Below, in pieces: positions 12,921-25,679 of a stretch of DNA of 64,000 bases (positions are counted from its first letter, which is position 1; every line of letters begins with the position of its first letter). The notes beneath the pieces were generated by a model. That model was not told where the DNA came from and searched no databases. It saw only the letters and a program-made list of their open reading frames with translations. The stretch is from Sequoia sempervirens (taxonomy: Eukaryota; Streptophyta; Pinopsida; Cupressales; Cupressaceae): NCBI GenBank assembly GCA_007258455.2, contig VDFB02321329.1, forward strand, positions 62,001-126,000. The letters run 5' to 3'. Position numbers and translations under genes: made by a program.

Positions 12921-13910
12921 CTAGGCTTACTCCTAGAAGCCTAAAAAAAAAAGGGAAAAGTCTCTCGAATGCGGGATACATCCTCCCAACGCAATTGTTG
13001 ATCCATCTTAACATAACTATCAATCAATAATGTCATAAACATCAGAGTTAGATAAACTGTCATCCAAACCAATCCAAAATGGTAAAAAAAGCACCAATAA
13101 GGTCTCAAAGTACATAATATTTCATAATGAGTATCAATGTAGTAAAAGCAGCACGAGAAGCACTACATCAGTCTCCTATACGGCAAAATTCTCACAAGCT
13201 CCCAAGTTAGTTGCCTGTCCACTACCTGCAGTCTCCACATATGTGCCCTGATGCTCTACCTGGTGTCATTAGCTACTGCAATCACTCTTTGCAACCTTCC
13301 CGCATCATCCCCTATTTCCTCTGTGACTATTGGTTTCTGACTAAATTCAAGTGTGCTCCTCTTAGGACATTACCTAGCTATGTGGCCCTGTTGTTCGCGA
13401 GAGAAACATCCTGTATTTCTGCCATTTCCTCTACCTCGAGGAGGTGCACTAATTTGCTGAAGTCGACCCCTACTAGATCTAGACTGAGTGCTCTGAGTTG
13501 ACTGGTCAAGTTGATAGAGCTAGGCTCGCAACCAACTCCGGATTCTCCTAGACAAAAGACGACCACCAATTCTAACACCAAACATCCAAATCTCATCCTC
13601 CAAGCCAGCACTATGACTATGGAGGGTAGGAGAACACTCCCTTAAGAGGTCCATTATAAGTCTCGCTATAGCTGAAACACCTCTTGTCCTCAGGAACCTT
13701 TCTCTTTCCTTAATCATCTGTTGATTGCTCTCCTATCTTGGGCCAAGCCGGCTTAGAAGTTCCTAGAGCAAGGGACGTAACTGAGGGCCCAAGTGTTCCT
13801 CATGATCACCCTCATGGGAATTCAGAAAAAGGAGTTCTCTAATGGACAACTCTATAATTACTTCCTTGGCCTCTACCATGACCCCTATCAAGATCACGAG
13901 CTCTAGGCAT
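12921..13910 (-). pseudogene. Gyp-A gag remnant
   Basis: A start codon at 13908-13910 opens MPRARDLDRGHGRGQ, matching the MPPRRGHGRGRGR start of the Tek-F gag. Then comes a region reading HEGDHEEHLGPQLRPLL, parallel to Tek-F. At 13367-13408 there is a decayed CCHC zinc knuckle (CFSREQQGHIAR, stop, CPKR). Its second Cys is Arg and a stop stands one residue before the last Cys. Gag makes the virus-like particle and the knuckle binds element RNA. Several stops and frameshifts make it non-functional. No protease, reverse transcriptase or integrase follows before the polypurine tract, so Gyp-A has lost pol entirely. Confidence 0.75.
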
Positions 13911-14694
13911 CATCCTACACAACACCACCAAAGAGCAAGTCCCAAATATTAGACAAGAACAATAGAAGGGAAGTAAAAAAAATTCTCAAGAATCTAAGTA
14001 CTATATCCATGCATTTCTCACATACACACAAACTCACATCACCGATAATCACATCACAAGGATACACAAGGGTCCATCTGGACGTCGGAAAGTAGCATAT
14101 TAATCCATGAGCCAAGAGTCAAAATCCATCTCACATAATCCATACCTCACACTCAGTGGCTTGATGGTGTTAGGCCACACACACATGGTGAGCCTATCCA
14201 ATCAAGACCACAATAACCTATCTCTTGTTGTATAAGGTGGTTAGCCTCCAAGAGATAGTCATCACACATAGGTGGGTAGTGGGTCCTAGCTATAAAATAG
14301 CCTCACATACCCCCATCCTCAAGGTTCCCTATGTCTCCTTCCTCGTATACACTCACCAAGTCCACCTCATACGTCCTTGGAGAGGAATCACAATACGACA
14401 CATGGCCAACCTAAAAAAAATAAGGATAAACTAGTTTAGCCACCAAAGTCATAAAATAACATCAAATAAGATTCAATTTCAACAATAAAGCAAGAAATAC
14501 GTGTGTATACCCTGATATTATGCTATTCTAAATGAGCAAAACAACTAAAAACATGAAAAACAAAATATCAAGGACACCTCAAGATTAGCCAAAAGAGAGT
14601 GACAAAACACTAAAGGAAGTGGATAACACAAGACAAACAGTTTTACCTTCCTTTGTAGTTAGTACTCCTTTGATTGGCCCTTGCTTAAGATAGG
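13911..14694. other. Gyp-A internal region, no gene seen
   Basis: The sequence between the gag start and the left edge of element B probably belongs to a long Gyp-A leader or to an unrecognised older insertion. I see no conserved domain. The ORFs of 66-69 codons are not supported by composition or similarity. Confidence 0.5.
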
Positions 14695-14842
14695 ATGTGT
14701 GCTCCTTGATGGCTCTATTGAAGATCTTTGCTATGTGCTTGGATGCAAATGCAAGTGGATGTGATTGAAAATTGGATGAGTGCACAAAATGGCAGCATGT
14801 AGTTGCAAATTGACTAAGTGTTAGAAATGCTTATTGAAAGGG

Positions 14843-14855
14843 GGTATTTATAGAG
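14843..14855 (-). promoter_or_regulatory. TATA box of element B LTR
   Basis: The minus strand reads CTCTATAAATACC, a near-consensus plant TATA box. It is the likely core promoter for the element's genomic RNA. Confidence 0.6.
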
Positions 14856-14857
14856 GT

Positions 14858-14883
14858 CCTTGAATTCTCTAGAGAATTCAAGG
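14858..14883. repeat. 26-bp perfect palindrome
   Basis: The half-site is CCTTGAATTCTCT, followed at once by its exact reverse complement. It lies 3 bp upstream of the minus-strand TATA box, a good position for a dimeric regulator or a cruciform. Confidence 0.9.
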
Positions 14884-15839
14884 GTCAAGATTGATCCAAC
14901 AAGGTCAAGATGAAGGGCTAAGGTGGGTTGAGAACCCACAAGCCCTCACATCTCGACATGTGGAAGGTGAGGTGGCCAAGGGTGGATGAGATGGAAATGA
15001 GTTGTCAAAAAGGTACATGAGGTGGAAAAGGACATGCACCTTGGGTGATGAGAGGATTTCCACAAAAAGGGATTTCTTGTCCCCAAGTGGGAGTGAAAGG
15101 GACTTTTGAGAAATTTTAGAATTCCTCAAAAATCTACATGGGAAAAGGAAAGGTGGTTGGGGGGATAAATGTGAATTAAAAATTCACATTCTTAGGATGA
15201 TCTAGAGGGTAAAAGGTGGGCTCCAAAAAGGTGGGACTTGGTCACAAGTGGTGATTGTGACAAGTCCAAGGTTCTAGAAGCTTTGGGATAAAGGAGAGGA
15301 ATCTAGAGCAAATAAATGTGAATTAAAAATTCACATAGGAAAGGGGGTTAACATCAAAAAGGAAAAATGGAAGGATTGACCAAAAAGTGGTGCTAAATTT
15401 AGCTAATGATTTTGGTTAAGATTGTGCAAATATTGGATTAGGCTAATTAACAGAAGATTAGAGGCAAGTGGCAAATGTAGGAGGATGTGAAATTAATCTC
15501 TGATTAAGAGGATGCACATCATAACCCTGAATTAATTAAATTAATTCAGATTAGGGTGAGATTATGGAGGATGTGACAAGGAGAGAGAAAGTGGGAAATT
15601 TTAAATTGATTTTTTTTTTAAAAAGAGAGGAAGAATGACTAAATTAAATAAATTAGTGTATTTATTTAATTTAGAGAGGAATAAGGTAAAAGATAAAGCA
15701 TTAGTTATTAAATTAAATACTTTATCGGTATGAGACAAAAGGTGCAATATTAATTTAATTTAATAAATTAATATTAATACGATAGATGGGAAGGCAGTAA
15801 TTTTAATCATATGGAAGTGATTAAATTTGGATGCCTACA

Positions 15840-15855
15840 TTTTGCCCCTCTTCGA
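15840..15855 (-). other. Element B polypurine tract
   Basis: On the minus strand TCGAAGAGGGGCAAAA abuts the LTR start TGTAGGC. This indicates the 3' end of a minus-strand element. Confidence 0.65.
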
Positions 15856-16319
15856 AATATTGTTGAAATAACGATGTTTCGAAGAAAAGTAAATGCCAGA
15901 GATGAAGAAAGAAATGAGGATTGATGCCCCAGCCTGACGAAGGAGAAGAAGGATGCCCCAGCGCCTGGTTTGAAATGGATGGAAGGAAGTAGTAGGGTAT
16001 GCCCCCTCGAGAGGGCGGTTGGGGAAGAAAGGAGGGGCCCCGGACGACATCTCGATAGAAAGAAACGGAGGGGACCGTTGGATAGAGGGCGAAAAATTAA
16101 GCAACTTTTCCTTTTGAACGGAATGGATTGGACGTACGGTGTGCGAATGGCGGCTCCGGGAAGTTAGGGATTAGTTGGAGGGATGAAAAATTAAATAGGA
16201 GGTAAAAAATACCTTGGAGGGAGAAAGGGATAAAAAGGTAATTTAAAAATTTACCTTAGCCATTTTCACTCAAGCAAGTGAGGAAAGGAGGAGAAAGAGA
16301 GAGAGGAGACGGAGCAAAC

Positions 16320-19300
16320 ATGCCGCAGGATTACGACACCGAGATCGTGCATCGAGCTGATGAGGTGCGGAAACGATGGACTCACTTCGCGGTGCCCCGT
16401 AAGGTGAGTATGGAACCCCATGCTAGTGATTTTGAAAAATTTGATGATTTTTGAAAAAGTAATCGAAAAAAGGGCATATGGGTTTCGTGGGGTGGGAAAA
16501 AACAACAACTGGGTAGGCGACACAATTTGCAATAGGTAGAAAAAAAATGGCGAAAAGAAGGGGGATGGGCATACGGCTCCACCACAGCTGGGTGGTTTTT
16601 TGAGAGTGCAAAATGCTTTCCGGCGGAAGCCGCCGCCAGGCGCAGCCGCCTTGGCGGGGGCCTGCCAAAGGGTGGCCGCCGCCAAGAATAATGAAAGCCC
16701 GGCCAGAGCGCGTGCGTGGCCACTCAGCCGCCGGAAGATGCCATCTCAGGGGCCCTCAGCCTCATATGCGCACCATCACGCGGCAACGGGAGGGCAGAGC
16801 CGCCTGTGAGGGCAAATGGGGAGGGGGGTAGGGAGGTGGAAGGGAAAAAAGAATGAGAGGGGAGGGAGAAAACAAATAGGAGAAAAAAGGGAAAAACAGG
16901 TTGAGATTAGGAAAATTATAGATTGATGAAATGGTTGTTTTTGGATGCAGTGTTTGAGGCGGATACGGACACACGAGCGACAGTCGGAGGCACTAACGGC
17001 TGCGTTAGGAGCGATGACGGGTGCGGAGCATGCGGCCTTGGAGCATGCAGGACTTATGCATTTTCTAGAGGTGCCAGTGCTGAGGGCTCATCGAGTGATG
17101 CTGACGGCCTTGGTGGAGAGATGGAGTTCGGAGACGTCGACATTTTGGCTGCCGACGGGGGAGGCTACGGTGACGCTGGAGGATGTATGGCGCATCCTAA
17201 AGCTGCCGATATCAGGGATTTTGTTGAGCGAGGTGGAGTCGAGGGGAGCTGAGTTGAGGCAGACTATGAGGGTGCTATTTGGGGGCACCCCCTACCGTTG
17301 CGTGGTCAGCAGTTGGATGTAGATGGATGCCTGACAGTTGGAGTACCATCATTGCCCTTATTTTTAGCGGGTTTGATCAGTGGGATATTGTTGCCTGATC
17401 GTAGCAGGAGGTTTTGTAGTTTGCGGTTTATGGAGCCGATCCGACATATTGTGGAGTGGCGAGAGGGACAGATTGCATGGGGTGCGTGTGTACTAGCCCA
17501 TTTGTACAGAGATTTGCATATGATTTGTTATCGGGAGGCGATGAGCTTGACACACATGATGCTGTTACAGGTGTGGGCGTGGGAGCACATTGCGGTGACT
17601 AGACCGATTGTTGTGCGGGAGGGAGATGTGGGTGATTCAGAGCCCCTGGCATGGAGATATGGAGAGGGGAGGGGCTGGCTTATTCGTCATAGGTGGGTGG
17701 GAGATGTGGAGGTATGGAGGAGGAGGATAGATGATTTGGTGGAGGGAGACATAGTTTGGCGACCCTATATGCGACGACGCTTCAGGGGATGGAGGGAGGA
17801 GACTGCGAGATATAGTGGGTATTTCATGGCGTAGTGTGTTCTGATTGGGATGCTGCCACGGATAGTGGAGATGCACCGGCCGGATAGGGTGGGGAGACAG
17901 TTTGGGCAGACACAGGATATTCTGGGGCTGCCAGTGATGTTTCGACGACTCACCAGAGAGTGACCTTGGGGACGGGCGATTAGCCCTACGTCAACCAGAG
18001 CAGCATGGGCAGCGACAGTGCAGGCGGCGTACCCTGGGAGATGTGAGGGAGAGGCAGATGCAGGGGTGACAGACCGATATGACCGGTGGTTTCGCAACCA
18101 CCTATGGGATAGGATTACTCCTTTGGTGCCGATTGTAGGAGCGGTCGGGTTTGGATCAGAGGATGAGCGGCGTGGGGTGAGAGAGGGAGGACATCCCGAG
18201 CTGGAGATGGGAGGGGAGAGGATGGAGCCAGTGGGATGGGCAGGTAGGAGGAGGAGGGGAGCCAAGGGGCAGCGGAGGAGGATGAGAGGGGCGAGACGAC
18301 AGGAGAGGAGGAGAGATCCGGAGCCAGATATTGGAGGACAGGAGGAGAGGGGGGATCCAGAGCCGGAGGCGGGAGGACGGGAGGGGTCAGAGGTAGAGAT
18401 GATACATGCAGTGGAGGGTAGAGGAGGCCGGCAGACTGGTATAGGAGGCAGAGTACGGCAAAGGAGAGTCTTGGGACGTGCAGAGCAGGGAGAGGGGAGA
18501 CAGCTGGAGGGAGGTCAGGAGGGGATGGAGGCCATGGGGGAGCCAGAGTTGATAGCGGGCCGGAGGTGATTGATGAGGGTACAGACTGTGACAGAGCATG
18601 GGGGTGCCCGAGAGGGTACTGAGGCCAGGAGTCAGCCGGAGAGGGTGAGGAGTGGGGGACAGCAGAGGGGGGGCGAGAGCCTCTCGTTGTAGAGATAGGA
18701 GAGAGTGAGGATGAGGAGCAGCCAGAGAGGGGAGAGCCACAGAGATTGATGAGAGTGGGGAGGCATGGTCAGCCGCGGCGATTGCGAGTCTGTCCTTCCA
18801 TGGAGGACTTAGGGGGTGAGGAGGAGGAGGAGGCTGGGGGGAGTGAGGATGCGAGGTGCCAGATCTAGAGATTTGGGATGTGGAGCCATTAGCAGTGGTT
18901 CCTATCAGTTCCGCAAGGGTTGTGATTGGTCAGAGTATAGATTAGAGGCTGAGGGTGGCAGAGGCAGAGGTGATCAGACTCAGGGCCGAGCTATCGAGAG
19001 CACCAGTAGCAGGTCAGAGTACTGATAGGTATATGGTAGAGGTGATGTGGAGAGAGAGGGAGATACTGCAGGCTGATATACAGGGGCTACGAGATGAGTT
19101 AGCTGCTGTTAGGTGGGATCGGGACAGATTAGAGGCTGAGACGGTTGTATTGCAGGCTAGAGGGGCAGTAGTGGAGGCGACTGGATTGACAGGTAGTGGG
19201 CAGCAGGTGGATGATCTCCGGCGGGAGCGAGATGAGTTACAGGACAGAGTGTTTTGCTTAGAGCAGACAGTGGGGGAGATGGGGGCAATGCAGGAGAGAG

Positions 19301-19831
19301 AGAGAGATAGGCGAGGGAGCAGTTCGGACTATGCAGATGGAGAGAGACACGGCACAGGCACGAGTACAGGCAGTGGAGATAGAGAGGGATACAGTGCAGA
19401 CGCGAGTTCAGGTTTTGCAGGAGGAGAGAGATGCAGCATTAGGACAGATACAAACGCTGCAGGTGGAGCGGGATGCCGCAGTAGCACAGTGGCAGTCTAT
19501 ACAGGGCAGTGATGTGATAGGGGGAGATATGTATGGTTTACAGAGGGAGAGGGATGCCGCAGTAGCTAGGGCAGTGGCTGCGGAGGAGATGAGGGATCGG
19601 ATGCAGGCGGAGATGGCAAAGTTACGCTTATCCCAGGAGGCTTGGGAGCAGGAGAGGAGGATGATCACGAGGGATCGGGACAGATATCAGCAGGAGCGGA
19701 ATTTCGTTCGGGTGCAGGTTGCGGAGCGAGAGGAGAATGGGAGAGAGGCTGGATTTTGGATGGCCGCCTACTATCATTCAGTTCCAGATCCATCTCAGAG
19801 GTTATTCCAGTATACGCGGCAGGCACCCTAG
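16320..19831 (+). pseudogene. Plant mobile domain (PMD) gene with coiled-coil tail
   Basis: Exon 1 (16320-16403) starts MPQDYDTEIVHRADEVRKRW and ends at AAG|GTGAGT. Exon 2 starts after TTTTTGGATGCAG at 16951 in the same phase and reads CLRRIRTHERQSEAL. The PMD signature WLPTGEATVTLEDVWRILKL lies at about 17140-17205 and WEHIAVTRP at about 17580-17610; DRVGRQFGQTQ follows near 17880. After an acidic, Arg/Gly-rich linker comes a long coiled coil of RERDELQ/ERDAA repeats (18955-19740). PMD proteins such as MAIN and MAIL1 act in the nucleus in silencing and genome stability, and PMD genes are often carried by plant transposons. Frameshifts near 17280, between 18569 and 18955, and near 19310, plus stops at 17832 and about 17960, disable this copy. 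It is antisense to element B. Confidence 0.82.
16404..16950 (+). other. Phase-0 intron in the PMD gene
   Basis: The donor is GTGAGT at 16404 and the acceptor TTTTTGGATGCAG ends at 16950; both are canonical. Removing 547 bp joins exon 1 (28 codons) to the PMD frame with no shift. 16600-16800 inside the intron is GC-rich and gives spurious ORFs on both strands. Confidence 0.7.
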
Positions 19832-21766
19832 ATGCCAGCGCCATCCCAGTCACTGGGGACACGGACACGTGGTTACAGTGATTCACCAGGTGCTTCACCA
19901 GGCCGAGGAGCAGGACCTGAGTCTCCACAGAGATCAGATGTGGGGAGTTCGTTTGGGAGGTGACAGGCTACTGAGTTCTTGACAAATGCGTGATGGACTG
20001 TGTAGGATGTATTTGACAGAGATCAGAGGTGTTTTATATCTCTGGATTTTGTACTTTGTCATATGAGGGATATATGTATGATAGACATGGGACAGATGTT
20101 ATATTATTTTGATATGAGACAGTTCTTATTGACACCATGTAGTATGTTTTTGTTTATGATGGATGATTATATGCATGTGTATGGTACTATATGTTTATGT
20201 GGATGGATGTACTCATGCGTTGTTTTATTTATGTTTTATGTTTATGATATGAGATGTTCATGTGGATGAACAGATGTATGTATTTATGGATAATTTTATA
20301 GATGCGAATGGTTATGTGGTATGTGTAGCTATGGGATTTATGATGATTTATATATATATGAATGCCTAATTGACTTATTTTGTCATGTATGTGTGTATGA
20401 CGGATTTTTGTATGAATATTGTATGTATGCAAGATGTAGTGTATGGTACGTCTAACACTTTTGTGATAGAGGTGGTGATGCATGTATGGATCTAACGTAT
20501 GGTGATGCAGGTGGCGATGGATGCGTGGATCTAACGTAATGCAGGTAGCACATGGCCATAAGTGTCGTCAAGAACTATCATGGTAATGAGAGGTGGGTAT
20601 GTAGTAATGGGGAAGATGGATGTCTTATGGCGTCTGTCAAGAAGTATCAGCACCCTGAGAAGAATGGGAGAAAAGGGGAAAGTATTTGCACAACCGAAAA
20701 CCACATGATAAGTGTGTAATGCAATGATTATGAAAAATGCAATCCTAATTCAATTTTGCCATCTTTGGAGCACTGGTTTTTTCTATAGCATAGGACACGA
20801 TTTACCAAGTATGGAGGACCGAGGTAGATTAGTGTCTAATGCATGAGACAGACACGCCAGACAAGAAGGCTATCCCGATACCCCAAGGCCGCGAGGACCT
20901 TGTTCGGGTCCAGTACTGGGATAACCACAAACACAAAAGGATGCCCCAACATAACACAAGACTTCGAGGATCTTAGTGGGCACTATATGGGACAACCAAG
21001 CAGACACAACAAAAGAAAAGATCAAGATATCCCCCTATGTGGACCTGCCAAAACACGCCATAATATGATGGATCATGGTGGCCTTGACAAGGGATGATAG
21101 GGAGCTCAAATGGTAAACAAAAACCAAAATCATCAAAAAGATCATAATCAATTTCAAATGTCCATTGCCATAGGATCGAGGGGATAGATGGGATGGATGA
21201 GGTCTGTTAGGAAGGATGTATCCTGTTGAGACCTATGCTGGATACTAAGCGAAAAGATCGATATGATAAAGGATATTTGGAATTGATTAGATGCGTTGGT
21301 ACAAGTGGGTTTTGTTTGTTTAAGAACTAGCTAGATAAGGGCATAGCTTTGATGAGACAACCACAAAGGGGACAAGACACAACCTAAAGACCTAGGGGCT
21401 CGGGGGCCGATCAAAGATTGGCCTTGCCTACGTGAAAGCGCAGAGCCCTCGTAGTTCATGGAAAAGGATCATGGATAAAGCGGGAAGAGGACAATGGGGA
21501 TCAATGATGGACACAAGATATGACCAACAAATGCCCCGGGGGAGGATCGAATGACCAACCTTGCCTACGTGAAAGCGCAGGGGCAACGTAGTTCGACAAA
21601 AAGATGGAAGTGGGACAAGAGGATGAGATCTAGATGGAGACCGACGCGATGGATGATCCTATATGATGACATGGACCGACAGACGAAAGACATAAGCTCA
21701 AAGTGGGATATAAGGAAGCTCAGGATGAGGGATAGGTAAGGTGAGCCGTCCAATGCTCAATCAACA
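19832..21766. other. Element B interior downstream of the PMD gene, no gene seen
   Basis: No pol remnant is recognisable. 19990-20540 is TG/TA-rich with two copies of GGATCTAACGTA (near 20490 and 20530). The segment CTTGCCTACGTGAAAGCGCA occurs at 21423 and again at 21560, followed by a shared CGTAGTTC. The primer binding site and most of the 5' LTR expected here are missing. Confidence 0.55.
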
Positions 21767-22309
21767 AGGAATCTAGAGCAAATAAATGTGAATTAAAAAT
21801 TCACATAGGAAAGGGGGTTAACATCAAAAAGGAAAAATGGAAGGATTGACCAAAAAGTGGTGCTAAATTTAGCTAATGATTTTGGTTAAGGTTGTGCAAA
21901 TATTGGATTAGGCTAATTAACAGAAAATTAGCGGCAAGTGGCAAATGTAGGAGGATGTGACATTAATCTCTGATTAAGAGGATGCACATCATAACCCTGA
22001 ATTAATTAAATTAATTCAGATTAGGGTGAGATTATGGAGGATGTGACAAGGAGAGAGAAAGTGGGAAATTTTAAATTGATTTTTTTAAAAAAAAGAGAGG
22101 AAGAATGACTAAATTAAATAAATTAGTGTATTTATTTAATTTAGAGAGGAATAAGGTAAAAGATAAAGCATTAGTTATTAAATTAAATACTTTATCGGTA
22201 TGAGACAAAAGGTGCAATATTAATTTAATTTAATAAATTAATATTAATACGATAGATGGGAAGGCAGTAATTTTAATCATATGGAAGTGATTAAATTTGG
22301 ATGCCTACA
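21767..22309 (-). mobile_element. Element B 5' LTR, truncated
   Basis: It matches 15297-15839 at about 536 of 543 positions. The part equivalent to 14700-15296 (TATA box, R, U5) is absent and replaced by unrelated sequence, so a deletion removed the promoter end of this LTR. Low divergence implies a fairly recent insertion. Confidence 0.85.
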
Positions 22310-22314
22310 ATGTG

Positions 22315-23794
22315 CAATGTCAACACTAAATCAAATGTAACCATGAGGCTACGAGATAATAAGATCACAAAGTGTGGCTAAACCATTACAATCAAACATA
22401 AACAAAATGTTGGCCTTCATAGACAATCGAAAATCATCAATAACCATAAAGAAAGTCCTCAATCTTTGAAATTGCACTGTACAATATTGTGTGACTAGAT
22501 ATTAGCCACTAAACAAGGAAGGAGGGAACATTGTCAGACTATAACAATAGCCCTCATGTGGTGCGGAGTGAGCAGGCCATCCACATGACACAGAGTGTGC
22601 TCCTCGGCTACACCCTGCCTTGCGTCATCACACGACATGGTCATACGCCAGTTGGAGAAGGCACGCACTAGACGTATGCCACATGGCAGTGTGTTTGTGG
22701 CTCCACAAAGGTAGGCACGCCCAAAACACACCCCACATAGCAATACCTCGTGGAGAAGGCACATGCAGGTACTCGATGTCGCCAGAGGTATACATGGCTA
22801 AGACATATCCATATGCTAACTAACCCAAACATTGTCGAAAGCAAACATGAGTATCCCTCTACAAGTGTTTGAGGCCCCATTACACTCATCACATAAGGAG
22901 GCTATCATAACACAATCTCATAGTGCACCTTCATGTGTCTATGCACGTGGCATCATGTCCTCGAGCCCAGGTCACTACCATCAACAACACGACATCATCA
23001 CCAATATTGTGACAGAACATCAATGGGGTGTGGCATTGTATCCATTGCATCATGTCAGAACATGTGTGGATACTGTGTATAAAATATGAGTATATAAATA
23101 TGGGGCTACTCGAGCTTCACCTCTCATACAGGCGAGGTTGACTCACTAATTCCAACTCAACGTCCCTACAAACAGCTAGGCATAAACTGACAATCCAATA
23201 CTATTGTACTCAAAACTATGGGGTTTAGGTTAGCACATATGGATCAAGTACCCCGATCCATCGTAAGGGGAAGTAATGAGTAGGTTTCCTTGGGATCGAT
23301 TGAGCTAAGACCGCTCTATGTTGCAATGTGCATACGCTACACACTCTACCCAAGAAACTTGTGGCAGCTACTACCCCTTCATGGATTGAGGGGCTAGAGA
23401 ACCAAAAGAAAAGATTCTATGTAACTACCTTTTGGCTACTCTTACATATATATAGATTTTTGATCGCACGTGGGTTGGCCCTCAATCAAGTAACAAACAT
23501 ACAAACACACATAATGGTATGGTTAATCCCACACCAAATGCAACATATTTCGAAAGGATAGGTACACCGTATCACCATCTGTGGACCTGTGGGTTATGGG
23601 CCCATAAAGCAAGTACAAGGTATTCACAACACTCAACCAATGCACAATTACTGATTTCTCACATTTATAGGGGAAAACAATTACATACACAATTCCATTA
23701 GTACACTAATTCCCATCAACAATGTGACTCCTATCATTACATTCTTTCCACAACCCTTTAACAATTCTTCTTTCACTCTACTCTTTTCCATAGA
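22315..23794. other. Gyp-A internal or unassigned sequence, no gene seen
   Basis: Repeated phrases such as GAGAAGGCAC(G/A) near 22650 and 22750 suggest small duplications. TATATAAATATGG near 23092 looks like a core promoter but leads to no credible ORF. This may be a leader segment or an old unclassified insertion. Confidence 0.4.
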
Positions 23795-25679
23795 TCACAT
23801 GTAACGCCCCGCTGTGCAAACCCCAAAGGAACAAGTAAACACCCAAAAAAATAAAAATAAAGAATATAATAAATGTACTTAAGTAATCCAACATAACCAA
23901 TGTTCTAAGTTGCACAACTAACTCCCTTGGGGTACACGAGGTGACATTACTAAACTAACCCATAACAAAAAAAATAGATTAAACATTATATATACAATTA
24001 CGTAAATCCACTCATCATGACATCAATTAAAATGTTCATTTATGATATCAAGACAAATATGAATATACCAAATAAAACCATACATACATATGACAATAAA
24101 TGAACCATCAAGATATAAAGTATATATATTTTGACAGATACAACACAACATAATCAGTAATTACAAACAATGGTTCACGAATGATTACATGGCCTAAATA
24201 TACATTACATCAATATGATAGTACAACATAATGAACATAAAACAAATTACATCAAGGTCCTCCCAACACATGTGGGAGTCGATCTATCAATAAATAAATT
24301 ACATCTGAAGTATGGACGTACATCTGGTACATAAGAACACTGGATCAACAACATCTGCCAAAACCCTGCAATGAAAGATACAATTGCAACCAAAGGGAAA
24401 CCCAACGGGGTGCGAAGCACGTTCCACCCAACCACCCCCGTGCTGGGAGTAGACAAGGAAGGATCCCCGACCAAGCACATCTAACAGTAACAAAAGACTA
24501 ACTCTATACAAGATGACATAACATCAAAAGACCATATAGAAACTCAACAACGATAAATCACCAAAGGTCATAACGATAAACCACTTTCGAAACATAACAA
24601 TAAATCACTTTCCAAATAATATAACAATAAGTCACGAAACACATCATCAATAAATCTCAAGTCATAATATCAAAAGACTACTTCCAGAGGACTTCAATAA
24701 AACAACACAAATGGAATGTTAGAGGAGTGTCATCGCATGGCTTCACATGAATTATCCAGACAACCTATCACAAGGTGTCGCCTCCATCTATACATGGATT
24801 GTCCAGACAACCTAGTTTAAGGTGTCGCCTCCATCTATGGTTCTCTTGACTGCCTATCTCAAGGCACTGCTCCATAGGGTTACTCATCCAGAATCGTTAA
24901 CCTTTCGTGAAAACAAGGCAAAGATCTTGCCAACCACGACCTTCTTGGTCCCCTTTAGTCTATGATAGCACTAACAAACGGACGAGGCATCACAATTATC
25001 TTATTAATGTTTAATCACCCACCCATAGTTAATTACTTAGGTTATCACTGATTACTCTAACTCTATGTGGGTTACCCTAACAGCCCCTTTGTGCATTGGC
25101 CCCCACTTAGAGCCACCTAGACACTCAAACATAAGTATCCAACACAAAATGATTGCACCAACAAGAAATACTGACCCAATCAAATGGATCCTCCGCAAGG
25201 CATAACCATCCCGTCAAAACATATGAAACACATCCACAAAACAATACAACCCAAGTGCAAACTAAATCACAACCATGGTCAAAACATAGGCCAAGCATCA
25301 AAATACAAGATCACAATTACCCATCAGTATCCCCGCCTCTAGAAGTTCCTAATCAACAACTTAAGTTCCTATATCAGGATACATTAACTCTAGGATTTCC
25401 CACATGACATAAACCCAATTAAAGAAAATCAAATTTAATAAAATGAATAATCTTGAGAGTAACCAATAAATACATGCCATAAAAAAACCATTTCAAGACA
25501 CAATAAATTTTGCCAATAATTATTCAATTACTCAAGAACATCCAATTAATTAACACATAGTTTATCTCTAATTTTCACAATTACATTAGCATAATACCAA
25601 TTTATACAATTTTTCCAACATTGCTACATATGAAATTATATAATTTATCCATGTCCACAACTTATAAAATCATCACTAT

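Larger units (their letters stand above)
14700..15839 (-). mobile_element. Element B 3' LTR
   Basis: The LTR is 1,140 bp if the left edge is right, ending ATGCCTACA on the + strand. It contains a minus-strand TATA box, a 26-bp palindrome, and the 543 bp shared with the 5' LTR. With transcription starting about 30 bp past the TATA box, R plus U5 would be only about 110 bp. That is short and leaves some doubt about the edge. Confidence 0.65.
14700..22309 (-). mobile_element. Element B, defective Tat-like LTR retrotransposon
   Basis: Two LTR segments (15297-15839 and 21767-22309) are equal in length (543 bp) with about seven substitutions and no indels. The right LTR ends CCTACA and is followed by ATGTG (22310-22314). 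ATGTG also precedes TG at 14695-14701, giving a likely 5-bp target duplication. Orientation is minus: on that strand the LTR begins TGTAGGCATCC after the purine-rich tract GAAGAGGGGCAAAA, and a TATA box faces that way. No gag, pol or primer site survives. The only gene is an antisense mobile domain ORF. Tat-lineage gypsy elements are known to carry extra antisense ORFs near the 3' LTR. The exact left edge rests on a short match. Confidence 0.7.

Noticed and set aside
16382..16831. Ala/Arg-rich ORFs on both strands at 16382-16831
   Set aside because: They lie in the GC-rich intron of the PMD gene; the splice sites join flanking frames exactly.
18387..18740. Minus-strand ORF of 117 codons opposite the PMD gene (also 17765-18265)
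   Set aside because: Shadows of the G-rich sense strand; Pro/Leu/Ser-rich without any domain.
23092..23561. Possible gene downstream of TATATAAATATGG
   Set aside because: The following 77-codon ORF (23328-23561) shows no motif, splice pattern or conserved composition.
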